This document shows positions 24,235-36,200 of a stretch of 64,000 nucleotides of DNA, one piece after another. The stretch lies in contig NC_030386.2 of NCBI RefSeq assembly GCF_001625215.2, positions 37,079,296 to 37,143,295 on the forward strand. The letters run 5' to 3'. This stretch comes from Daucus carota subsp. sativus (lineage: Eukaryota > Streptophyta > Magnoliopsida > Apiales > Apiaceae). Below the pieces are notes generated by a model that had not been told where the DNA came from, ran no database searches, and saw only the letters and a program-made list of their open reading frames with translations. Positions within the stretch are counted from its first letter, which is position 1; each line of letters opens with the position of its first letter. Both the position numbers and the translations under genes were made by a program.

Positions 24235-27200
24235 TCAGCAGGAATTGCAACTCTTCCTACAAGTCCCATAGTAATCTGGAGAGCCTATCATAAACACCGG
24301 GTTTCTTTCACACTCCCCAATTTCAGCCCACTTCGGACAGCTCTCATCTTCATCAGTGCAATCACTGTCATCTACTTGCAGTTCGACCTGCAGTTCCGCC
24401 TTTGAACGGGCAACAACTTGCATGTGGAAAATTTTGGCAGCACACCACATTTCACCTTCAAGAACAGGGCACCTAGCATGAGAACTAGTCCTGTCGGGAG
24501 ATGAACTTGGGTGGACGTTAAATAAAAGAACTGCATTTCCTTTAGTAGGTCTCAGGGCAGTTCCGACTCTAGTACAATCGGACCAAACATGAGAATTTCC
24601 CAACTGTGAATCCTGAAAAATAAATTGATTTACATTCGACTTGAGCAATAACAACAGAGCATACATGGTTGCTTACTTACATCTGATTCAGGTAAGAGGA
24701 TCTGACCACCTTGACTGACATTGGAGAGATAGAATATAGCTGTTGCCATTATATTTTCAGTAAGCAGCAGCTTGGATTGATTACCAAAAAAGTCATATTT
24801 CTGTTTGTTATCTTCAGGCCCGAAATGCATAATATTCAAGGGCATGCTGTTCTCTAGACCACCAAAAACATTAAGCAATGACATAAGACACCACATAAGG
24901 CTTAAACCACAATACAAAAACAACTTTAGGAAGTGAAGAAACATGATGAAAGTAACACCTCCAGGAAGAAAAGTCCAAGCTGAAATCCTCTCTTCAATCC
25001 TTGAGATCATCTCATCCTGTAAACCAGAAAAAACTTTACTTTTTACAGCAATTTCGTACAATGAAACCTGTAAGGAACCTGGTAACCTGTCTATTGGCTG
25101 GCACAAGCTAAATTTTGTTGAGTCTAAAGCGAGATAGAATCAGACTAGATTACTCCCTTCCATCACAGAGTTATTGCTTTGCGTATAATATATGTGTTTG
25201 CAGATTAAATGATGCACTGTTAATACATCCTAACCTTTTCCATGATATGGTTAAAAATGTCACTAAAATAATCAAATATATGAGTATATAAATATACTTC
25301 TCCTTTTCCTCGAGGAGTTAATTTAGACAAAGTTGGCGCATAAATTGGTAGAAATGATGAGATTAATGAATGACTTGAGTAGGCTTTAAGAGGGGTCATC
25401 TATTTGTAAATTGTTTGAATATTTTTCTAGTCTAAATTTGTAGAAAGACTGGAGGGAAGAATTATAGTGCATAAGCATCTGTAGAAATAGTTCAGATTTA
25501 ACGCCATTCTTGTTGGGAACAGCCTTAAATATTCATGTGAATTAGAAATCTCAACTAGAGTAGGAAAATAGTTAGTTATAAACTTCCTATAAACTAGAGT
25601 AGGAAACTCGTAACACTCAGGAAGCAAAAATAAGATCTTAAAAAGCATATAAATAGCAGTTTTAACCAAGTAGCAAATTCAGAAATTATAATGCAATTGT
25701 TTGTTTCAGCACATGCTTCCATTTTAATGCAAGTAGCTTGCTTACGTTTTGCATATTATCAAAGTCAGAGACAAACTCTTCTTTCTTTCCATGGCCCTGA
25801 ACCAAGACAAAGGAATCCAAGGATCAGTAGCTCATAGTAGTCCAATAAGTACTTTAGGATCGGATTCAACGGAGTTGGATCCAATTTATGAAGGAATGAA
25901 AAAAGGATAATAATAGTGTGAAGGAGATGAATGTCCAATACCAATGAAATTAGATGATCACACTCCTCATCTGATAAAAAACCTTTATATAGAAAGACCC
26001 TATGACAAAAAACTAGTGTCAATAGCATCTTCAAAATTTGTTAAGACTTGAGAGTTTCAGAAACTTATTTATTTCCCTTGTTATGATGCATATGCTACAA
26101 CAGCTCCTTCAAAGATAAAACACATGTTTCTACACCAATGCATCAAAGTGACTGAAGATGTACCTGACCTTGGTCGCAAAGAGAGTTGGACTGCGCGTGT
26201 GGGATTGACTTTAATTGACGGGATTGGACGAGCTAGCTGTATAATAGTATCTTGGTCCACCTCCTTGCTTCTTAATTCCTTTCTACTTCTGAAGTAAAAA
26301 AATATATAAAATGGCTCTCAGCAGCATTTTACCAAAATAAAGACGGTTATGTTGTTATAACTAACAAAACACAGCAAGCAAAAGGGAAAAATTTCGACAA
26401 AAATATGGAGATTGCAACATTTTATAAATCTGAGCCCACTTAACCATTGAAGCTAAAGACCGGCATGGTCTTCACCTTTTCCATATGGATTCCGATCATG
26501 TTCTACAACAATCAAACCCTATTTCAAAAAGAAAGCAAGTATTATAGTTTCCACATGTTTCAAGGTTTATATACAAATTTTGGTAAGAAGTTGAAATTAC
26601 AATTTCACCAAAACTTTCTGACCACTGATGCTAATCAACAGAACAGGAGATTACAGACATTCTTTGAGTCATAAAACCTTATTGTACTAAAGTTAATGAC
26701 GAGCTTCACTGCTTTTGCACCATCAAAGCCTAATCGAAATCGATTGCTTTACTCGTTATTCCTGACAAATCTTTCTACGAGTCAACAAGTTCGCAAGATG
26801 TTTAAATTGAATGACTGAGGTTCATAACGATCCATTCATCAAATAAATAAATCCTAATTTTGAGTCCCAGGTCAACATTTTAAAAAAAAAAAACCTAATA
26901 TAAGCTTCATACAACATACTACCAAAGTTCACAGACATAAAATCACCAGTAATACATTTCAGAACCTCTCAACAATTCAGCATTTACTCACACGTTCCAA
27001 TCCAAACCCTGCAAGTAAATAAATTCAAACACACAGCATACACTAAAAAAGCACCAAGAACACTAAAATGTATCAAGAAAACAGTTGTAGAGACAGAAGT
27101 AGAAGTAAAAAACAAGAACAAAATAATCAATAATAAATCAAATGTAAAAAAATAAAAAATAATAATGGAAAGATGGGGAGCTTACGTATCAGCAAGTGAG

Positions 27201-27250
27201 AAGGAAAAAATGAATGCGAGGAGAAGACAGATTGAGAGATGGGTTGCCAT
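24235..27250 (-). CDS. Prolyl 4-hydroxylase-like protein with ShKT tail (P4H12-like)
   Basis: Related to plant prolyl 4-hydroxylases, which modify extensins and arabinogalactan proteins in the ER/Golgi. Exons: 27250-27186, 26288-26169, 25999-25942, 25796-25746, 25016-24959, 24853-24681, 24612-24235 (300 aa). The N-terminus MATHLSICLLLAFIFSFSLA is a signal peptide or anchor. The oxygenase fold begins at VFLYKGFLSDEECDHLISL. A C-terminal ShKT module with six cysteines (CTDEDESCPKWAEIGEC to CRKSCNSC) ends the protein. Key residues differ from active enzymes. The iron-binding HxD position reads KYDFF, so His is replaced by Lys. The 2-oxoglutarate-binding Lys in the usual GEKWSAT reads GEMWCAA. 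The distal His (SSHARCPV) is kept. Exon 2 must end at 26169 with donor GTCAGG, because the overlapping GTACAT donor breaks the frame. It may be a non-catalytic or divergent member. Confidence 0.82.
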
Positions 27251-28552
27251 GTCTCTTACTTGAAACATTCAATCTAACAAGCGATCACAGTTTTAAATAT
27301 GGTGATAGTAAATATATAGTGATCGCATCGATTCTAATTTATTTTTCAAAATTTCACCATTTGCTGTAATATTTCAGGGAGTAGTTGTATTTTTCAAAGA
27401 TATTTAACATTAAAAACATGTGTTCAGGATGTAGTGTAAAATTCTAAAAAAAAAATTGCAAAATTTTAAATACTAAACTTTAAGTTTAAAATTTATTTAT
27501 AAAACGGGATAAAACATTGATCCGCATATAGTATAATTACATAAACTAATAATAATTTATAAATTTTAATAAAATAAATTGATTTTGATTCTACACCATG
27601 TGACGGAGTTCATGCAAAATCTGTTAAAGTCGCACAAATCCATTAAAATCATAGAAATTTTAGAGAGAATTTTATAAAATATAAAATATATAATGAAGTT
27701 TATCAGAATTTATCATTTTATAAAATATAAAAAATCTCAAATTCATCAAAACTCAATATCTTTATAGAATTATAATTAAATATTTCAAATATAAATAATA
27801 ATTTAAATTCTGAAAAGCTTTTAAAATTTTAAAAACCTTAAATCTAAAAAACCGTCTTTATTAAACTTAACATAATTAATATATTTTAAAGAAATTCTAG
27901 TCAAAACACCCACTCCACAATAAGAAAAAGCCTCGAGGACCAAATACAACCCCTGTTGTTCGAATTAAAAAAAAAGTTACTATAGCTGATTTTTTACTTT
28001 TTTACTGCAGTGCTTTTTATTAACACTTATTTATTTAATAATCCGACAGAAATACAGGATTTCCCCAAATGATGCACTATTTCGGCAGAACACATAACAA
28101 GAATTGTCTTATAAAAACATAAATGATAAAACTATCACATTTTTAGTGCTTTCCTGCTTAAAAATAATTTCTGAGGAATCTCACAGCATTATTAAGAGGA
28201 TATTTTGTATGCCCTATTTCAAAGAAAATATGATGTTAGACTGTTAGTTGTCAGTCATACAATTGCAAGAAAATAGCTTTCAGTCTTTCATCTTTCTGGG
28301 CAATCAGTTTCTATTTAGTCAAAATTCTACACATTCAAATCAAACAACACCTTTGAAAGACACTGCACCATGAAAATAACGAATAATGAAGTTTAGCTTG
28401 TAAGCTACTACTTACAAATGAATGATGAATTATTAACAACAATGCATGATGTGTACTGTACATTTAGGACTTGTGCTGCATTTACATATTAATCTTCAGG
28501 GTATGATTTTTGCAGTAGTATGTTACCAGACTCGATCGTTTCAAACAGGTGA
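27251..28552. other. AT-rich intergenic DNA
   Basis: Promoter side of the prolyl hydroxylase-like gene, then AT-rich DNA, then the likely 3' UTR of the lipase gene (from about 28150). Nothing with coding or repeat character was recognised. Confidence 0.5.
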
Positions 28553-31344
28553 TCAACTCATCTCACTCGATGAATCTCCACTCGACATGTTTGAGTTCTC
28601 CCCAATTTCTTGGTCTTCAAAGGTTCCGTATCTGGAAGGTGAAAAAGCGTGGGGAACAGCCAATGTAACAGCTCTGCGCAGTGCAGCCTTGTGCTCCTTG
28701 CTATGTTCTTTATCCAAAGTTTTCTGTCGCTCCATTTTTTGTTTTGCTGGAATCTCTGTAATAGGATCTTGCTCTAGCAATATCTGAACAATAACAAGAT
28801 TTAGAAGAAAAAATACTTTATGCATAGTAATAAGATACTGAACTCTATTCTTGCAAGGGGTTATAGGTGACATACTGACATGAACCAGAGATTTATGACA
28901 AGCTGTGAACAACGACAATCAGATTATCTTCCATTAGTGTTCTAACATTAATTATCAATTTCATTGTGGGGAAGAGTATTACTACTATATTTTGTTGTCG
29001 GTAATTATGACTTAGCTGGACAAGCATATTGGTTTAGGCAGAGGGGAACGAAGAAAAGGAGCTAAGGTAATATATTTTGCCTTTGCCAATTAGCCACTAG
29101 TTAAATACGAAATGCTAACTCACTTCCAGAGCTCTTTTAGCTTCCCGCTCTATCCAAATAAGGGCGTGGTCAGAAGTCGCATTACAGGAAAGGACTATGT
29201 GTTCAAATCTTCCATCTACAGGTACTGCTGTCCTCACTACTGGGAGGAACCTTCCACATCTAGAAAAATGAAATGTACGTGAAACATTCAAATTCCAAAC
29301 TGATCATTAATGAAACAAAATGAAACTCATACAGACTTGCAGTGCTGATATTGGTCAGTCATTTGATAAACATCCCAAGTCATCAATTAACTTATCAAAG
29401 TGTATACATGTGCAGGTTTGTTGTTATTAAGAATGATGGGAATTGACAATTTGACCAACACAAAGAACACCTTATTGACTGAAGTGTTTATATTAAAGGT
29501 TTATCTTGTTCCAAATTTATTTCAAGTATGGATGCTTTTTAAGAATTGCATAACACCAAAATTTTAAGATTGACCTTGGGGAATTTATGTTTCCTAGAAA
29601 TAAACTAATTGCAGATAGGGTCTGTCATGCTACACAACATCACCTTCAACATATCTGAGCAATGGCAGCATGAAGAATAAGCTGTTGACGGTATTTTAGA
29701 GTTAAGCTTCTGAGTTAACAGATTTTATGGTAATCAACAACCCGCAGGTTGATTCAGTGTACACGAAGTCTCACTGTTCATTGCACTTTTACATACCTAA
29801 AGGGCTTTCGCTCAACGATGTGATAGAGGCGACCAGGTGCATACAACCTCCTAGGATCTCTGATCATCCTTTCCTCTGATATGCATGTATCTTTCATGCA
29901 CCTTAGGCATAGTATGCATGGCAAACTGTCAGAAGGAAATATAAGACTTACGTTAAACTTCAAAAAGTTTAAAGATAAAAACTATCCAAACATCTTATAT
30001 ATACCTAATTAACTAAACTGACAATTTTATGCAAACTTTAGAGTTTAGTACAACACCCAGAGATATTACTTAGCATATATAAATTATAAAAAAAATATTA
30101 AACCGACTTTCAAGAAGTCTTCCATGATTAAATAAATACTTGCAGGTTGTATCTGTAAATTGGATAAGCAGAAAAACTTAATTACATATTAACTTGCTTG
30201 TACAAGAGCATTGTAACTTTGGGATCCTAACAGCAGCAGGAAGTACCAAGAAATAATATATTCTGATTTGTACTTTACCAGAAAATAGACGTGAATATGT
30301 CTTCCAAGGGGGTGGCTGTTCGTGGCAGAAAGTCATCCTGCATTCAGCAAATATAAGCCAACATTAGGGTGCTGTTGAAAAACAAGGGATCACACTACAT
30401 CCTATTTTTTTCAAGGCAGCAATTTGAAAAGAATTTGAAAATAGTACAAAGAAGATGATGCAAGTTTGTAAAATTTAGTATAATTTTACTCCCTTGACCA
30501 GTTTATGCAAATGAGGTATAATCCAACTAAGCCTTCTTCTAAGCCTTCAAGTTTTAGGAAGCTGGTAACTTAACAAATTGAGAGCTAAAACAACAAAATA
30601 ATGTATAGTTGAGACCTGCAACAGAGAGAAGTTACTTGCCTGTAGCACAACTGAATTGATAACATCTGCATATCTCACTGCCAAATTCAGAGACATACAT
30701 CGGGCAGGAGCAATAGCATAGCTTCTGACCCTCTTCCTAGATATATTACCCAATCTTTCGAGATCTTGTACCACCACCATGGCCAATAGTGCTGCAACAC
30801 CAGAGCCAAGTGAATGCCCCGTGAAAGTTAAAGTATAATTTGAGTATTTCTCCATCAATACCTTTAAAGTGTCACACTCCGCATCCAAAACTAAACCAGC
30901 TGCTTTAAGTAGTCCATTATGCACATAACCACCATCAAATTGCCTTTTACCTAACTTATTATCCAATAGTACTGCATAATCCCCCTCCTTTGCCAAATTA
31001 AGTCCCCTGATGGCAATAACGATATCAACATGGGCATGATCAACATACAAAATATATGGCGGGCAATGCCCATTGGTATCTTCATAAGTTCTCTTAAGAA
31101 GCAACCAATCTGGTTCAATCCCATAACCTCCTGGAGGTTCCCTAATTGGATTCCTAATATCATCTTCATAAATGCCTAGTATATACCGACATAGCCGAGG
31201 CACCGGCTCAAATTCTTGAGCACTGGCTAGGCCCCAAGTCTCACTGTCATGGCCTGCAGTGTGAAGACAACGTTTCCATGCCCAACTGGCACATGCCAGA
31301 CAATAAACACATTCAAGGAGCGGGAGGCCACATATAATGGACAT
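28553..31344 (-). CDS. Class 3 lipase, calmodulin-binding heat-shock protein type
   Basis: Alpha/beta hydrolase of the lipase-3 family, close to the plant proteins called calmodulin-binding heat-shock protein. Exons: 31344-30640, 30337-30279, 29925-29797, 29259-29124, 28783-28553 (419 aa). It opens MSIICGLPLLECVYCLACA, a hydrophobic segment. The conserved block FDGGYVHNGLLKAAG precedes the nucleophile elbow TFTGHSLGSGVAALLA (GxSxG, Ser near residue 178). Family blocks RVRSYAIAPARCMSLNLAVR and DDFLPRTATPLEDIF follow, then a Cys-rich patch (LPCILCLRCMKDTC) and the conserved EHIVLSCNATSDHALIWIE. The last exon is a variable, charged and Ser-rich tail (HKAALRRAVTLAVPHAFSPS), possibly an amphipathic calmodulin-binding helix. 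Exon 1 ends in a GC donor, CAG|GCAAGT. The physiological substrate is unknown. Confidence 0.9.
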
Positions 31345-33251
31345 TTAAGGTTGGACTTAGTGTTTGTAAGATAGATCAGGGAGGAGGGATTGAGCATCCG
31401 TTTTAAAAGAGCTATTGACACAACTTGTTGCTAGCTTGACATCCATCTCGGCATAATCTGTTATTCCATCAGCAAAGTTGGTGGGCTTAATAAAATGACA
31501 TATTAGATAGTTTCAGATTTTGAAGATGACAAGAGTAGCTCTCAAGTTACGCCCAGTGGATATATAGGCTTATCTAACATGTAAATATTGAGAGTAAAAC
31601 TGAACTGGATACTTAGGAAGTTAGGAACTGCAATTCTTAGTAGCCAGATTATGAAGAAAAAAATGCATGTACAGACATAATTTCAAATTCTACTGCAACC
31701 CAACATAAAAGTTAATATATAAACATCTAAGATTCAGTACATAAATATACATGAATCACTAAAGATTTAACAGAATCTATATGTAACAAGACAGATAAAT
31801 TCACTTGTTTGTACTCTGTAAGCCGACTTAGTTTGGATTGAAACACATTCATAAAAGGTTAGAGATGAACTTCAAAACCGGTGAATGCAAGTGTATCATG
31901 TAAGGAATAAGATCAGAAAAGACTACAATACTCAAAACTGTAAGAATATAATATGATCCTCGTAAGTCTTCCTCATAAAACCTTCAGGTTAACGGGCTTT
32001 CAAGCGAGGGTACGTCTTGAGATTTTAGAAGAACTGTCACTTAACAAAAATAATGGAATTGTAGTTTAATCATGGAAAAATTGAGAGTGATAAAAAAACA
32101 GGGGGATTAAACTTTAAGGAGTATATACAACCAGAAATTGATCAAAAAACAAGATCCAAATCGGTCGATCATTCAAACAAAAAGTGATATAAAACGAATT
32201 AATGAACTATACAGAAAAAGAGAGCGAGAAAAGCAACAGAAAATGTGGAAAGAGGGAGGGAATACCTGGTTACAAGTCAACTCCAAACCCAACTAATCAG
32301 GACTCAGGAGTACTAGTCTCGTAATCTTCTGCAGAATGGTACTTGTAGTAGCTAGCTAGTATATTCAGAATATGCTCTAGAGTTCAGAGTGTGGACAAGC
32401 ACAGATTATTATAATACCAGAGTTGGTACCAGGCACTAAATTAATCACTCAAATGTGCAGATTTAGACGTCATCTGCACGACGGCTGCAAAGCAACTAAG
32501 CAAGTGGTACATTTAGCAGTGGGATCCTGGGCTAAAAATTAATTAATCGATGTTCAGGAAGCTGTTTAAATATTAATCCCTCCGTCCCCTGAGTTGTATA
32601 TATTGAAACATGCACACACTTTAATGCTTCGCTAAAATATAATTATATAACTTGTTTTTAAGATTTCTTTTTTTTAATAATTTAAACTTTTATTCAGCAA
32701 AAAAAATCTTAAAAACACAGTTATAAATTATGGAGCATTAAAGTTTGTGTCAAGATGTGAAAAAAAACATATAGTAATGAATGAGACATGGAGTATAGTA
32801 ATGAATGAGACATGGAGAGGATGAGCTAAGCCTAATAAGCATGGAGCAGCTTCATAGTTCATATACAACTAAGAGAGAAGACATTGATGTTGCAAACATT
32901 TTATTGTTGAAACAGAGTACTATTTTCTTCAGAACCAATTGACTTGGGTCTTGTATCCCAAAAAGGTCTTTGAGCAATTGGCCTGAATTAGAGACTGGGG
33001 ATTTATTTCCTATAACCATTACAAGGTTTATTCAACAAAGACAAGCTGTCACTCTAGACCCCTGACTGGACTGTAGGATACAAGTGTGTACAACACAACA
33101 TTAACCACAGGCGGGTCACTGAAGTATACTAGGGCATTATCATCAAGGTTACAGGTAAAAATAAGACAAGTATGTATAGAAGTACATATTTAGCACTAGG
33201 CAAAATCGGATTGTTGGAATCACTCTAAAAGAAGAGGATACGGGGACACAT
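31345..33251. other. Lipase leader and promoter, then spacer
   Basis: 5' UTR of the lipase gene, probably with an intron (minus-strand donor at about 32270-32269, inside ACCTGG), then promoter DNA and a decayed Stowaway. The region 32830-33251 includes the 3' UTR of the SLH-domain gene. No additional gene was recognised. Confidence 0.45.
32576..32793. mobile_element. Stowaway-like MITE, about 218 bp
   Basis: Left end ATCCCTCCGTCCCCTGAGTT after TA; right end ATGAGACATGGAG before TA (32794-32795). The interior (CACACTTTAATGCTTCGC and its inverse) resembles the outer element at 46814-47337, so both belong to one family. A 24-bp tandem duplication of the right end follows (to 32817). Confidence 0.65.
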
Positions 33252-36200
33252 TCAGGTCTTGAACTTTTGTGTAAGTTTCTCAACTCCATCCCTGCAGTCT
33301 CCTGCAACACGCTTTGCCCCTTCCTTGGCATATGAAACGAACTCACTTGAACTGTTTTGGAACTCTTGCAAAGACCCTGCTACTTTGGTGACCACAACAT
33401 TTTTTACCTCTACACTGTTGTCCCTTGTTTTTGCTATCCACTCCTTTAAGACAGATATCAAAACAAGTATCTTTTGTATGACCTGGTCAACTGTCTCTTT
33501 AGATCTCCCTCTTAAATCATATGCCATTGCCTTGAGCTTATCCACCAAGCTTTCAGCTCTGCTAACAGTTCCGTCGACTGATGTTTCAGTTCCAGCATTG
33601 AGCCAAGCAACCCCAGCATTGGCCTCATCATTGAGGTCATCATCAACAATGACTTTCATTCCACGCCTTTCCCAGCGATCTCTAGCCTCTTCTAGCACCT
33701 TAGCTTGTTCTCTTGCTCTTTTCGCTTCATCTTCGGCCCAAGCCCTGCAAGATAAATTAAGAATTAGCATATCGGTGCTAGTCATACAAACAGAAAAACT
33801 AACAAGGGCTTGGCATCTAAGGTAACCGAATCATATACATAAACATGATAATGATTCAACAGTGTAGCGGCTTTCACAGATGAATTAATTTCTATGAAAT
33901 GGCCCTCCGAATGCAAGCTAGCACTGAGTGCACATGTAGCCAATCACTACCTCTATGGGCTAATGCTCGCTCGCCTTGCGCAGGCATCCATAGTAATATA
34001 GTTAGTCCTAAATTATTTTATACAGAAGCTTGTTCACACCAAAAGATTTAGTAACATAGTTAGTCCTAAATTATTTTATACAGAAGCTTGTTCACACCAA
34101 AAGATTTAGTAACATAGTTAGTCCTAAATTATTTTATACAGAAGCTTGTTCATACCAAAAGATTTGGCACTTCAAATATAACATTAATCAGTTTTCTAGT
34201 ATGTAAACTGCATACCTGGCCATAGCCAGAGCCTTTCGCTCCACTTCCAGTTCATGTTGTAGCCGGGTGATCTCCTGATTTTCCATTTCTGTATCCTTCC
34301 GCAGCTTAGTTATCCTTTCCTTTTCATAAGATACTTCCACTTGGTCACTCATCAGGCTCTGCAACTGTTCTTCAACCTCACGCCTTAGCCTTGACATTAT
34401 TTCCATTTCTGAATCAACAGCAGCTCGTTCCTTCAACAACGCAATGTTTCTTTCCTCTCGCTCAGATTTTAATTTCTCCAGTTCTGCCCTTGCTTGTTCA
34501 GCCAATTTCTCCACAGCATCGACCTTTTCCCTTTCTAGCGAAAGCTCTTTCTCATAACTAGCATTGACATCCCTCTCCACTTGATCTACTAATGCACTGT
34601 GTGCTGCAACAGCATTTTCTGCCATAGACTCTGCTTCAATACGTGCAAGTTCCTCGCTAACTATGTCTGATGATTCACCAGTAGCAAGGGCAATAGCAGC
34701 TTGAGCTTTTGTGACTGGTTTATCAGGCTGAAATAGTCTTGTATAACCTGTGAAATAAATATATAATTCAAAATCCTGTAAGATAAAATCTAATGAAGAC
34801 ACAGTCAGATAGGAATCAAACTAACCGAATGCAAGGGCTACTATTCCCTGCTCTCCAGCTGTTAAGTCAGCAACCAGTGCAGGACATGCATCTGGGTCGA
34901 TCTTATCTATGTCTATAAACCCAGAAACTTGTTGGAGAATCTGGTCAAGCAAATAGTGTATTAATCTCAAGCTTTTATACAATGCTATCTTAATATAAAT
35001 GATTGATGCAATTAAATGTGGATTGAACTGCTATTACCTTCTTGTCAGCTACTGGGAGCTGTCTTTTCTCGAGACATATCTTCCAACTCACAAGGTCCTG
35101 ACGAGACAAGGGACTGGAGAAAGAGATGTCAAATTAAAAGACAGACACTAAGCAATAAAATACATCATAAAAACACTGCCAATATTTGCTAAAATGCAGA
35201 AACAAGAATTCACTGATATCTATGTAATAGTTTTATTATTAAAAAAAATGAAACACATCCCGTAACTTGTATCTAGTTTACAAATTAATGCTTTGCAGAA
35301 TTAATTATATGTATAATTAGTATAATACATCATACATGTATGATGTATCAATATTTTTGGGCTAGGGTAATATATATAGATAGGAAAGTGATCAAATAGA
35401 AACAAAAGTTAAAATAGAAACTTAAAACAAATCTAAGCCATTAGATGAATCTAATCTAATGGCCCCATATATGTCACCACACACAACTAAAATACACCCT
35501 CCCACATAATCTGCCCCGTTTCTAATTTGATTTTTCACATCAATCAGTGAGCTTTTTTTAAATCCGACTTCATTGTAATTTCTTCATCCCACAACGATCA
35601 ATTTGCATACTATATAGGCTATATTTCGATGTGATTTAGAAATTTTTCTAATTTTTATTTCTAGGTTGGATTTCACTAAACTTGCTAATCTTTAGGTGTT
35701 GGTGTAAATTTACACAATTTATCCTGGAAGATTGCATATTCACAATTGTGAGTCAAACATTACCTGCACAGTGGGGCTACTTGGCTAAATGGCATTTGGA
35801 GCTCAGCTTCAAGGTTGGATACATATCAGACTTTAATGTTAAATCACTAAATGTGATCCTAAAGCTTACAATATGGCCCTATGACTGTTAATATGGGAAT
35901 GAAATGGTAAAGTACGCAATGGATTTAGAAAGGATGACACAAAAAAAATAACAAAGGACCTTGTACAGGAATAAATTTCACAAAAATATTTCAACCCGAG
36001 GATTAAATGTCGTTTTTATCGACTTTAGGGTCTAATATATGCATCCTCAGACTATGTAGTTCCAAACTTTGGAACTGAAACTGCCATTTAGCCCATTACT
36101 GATACTGTCTCTTACTCTCTTATAGTTTGCAACTCTTCAGCAAGTCTGTTGTAAAATACTGAAAATTCAAATAGTTATCATTTGTCCATATCCGAGCTTT

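Noticed and set aside
33259-33825. 188-residue open frame on the plus strand
   Set aside because: Antisense to the last exon of the SLH-domain gene, whose coiled-coil coding composition leaves the opposite strand open. No independent support.
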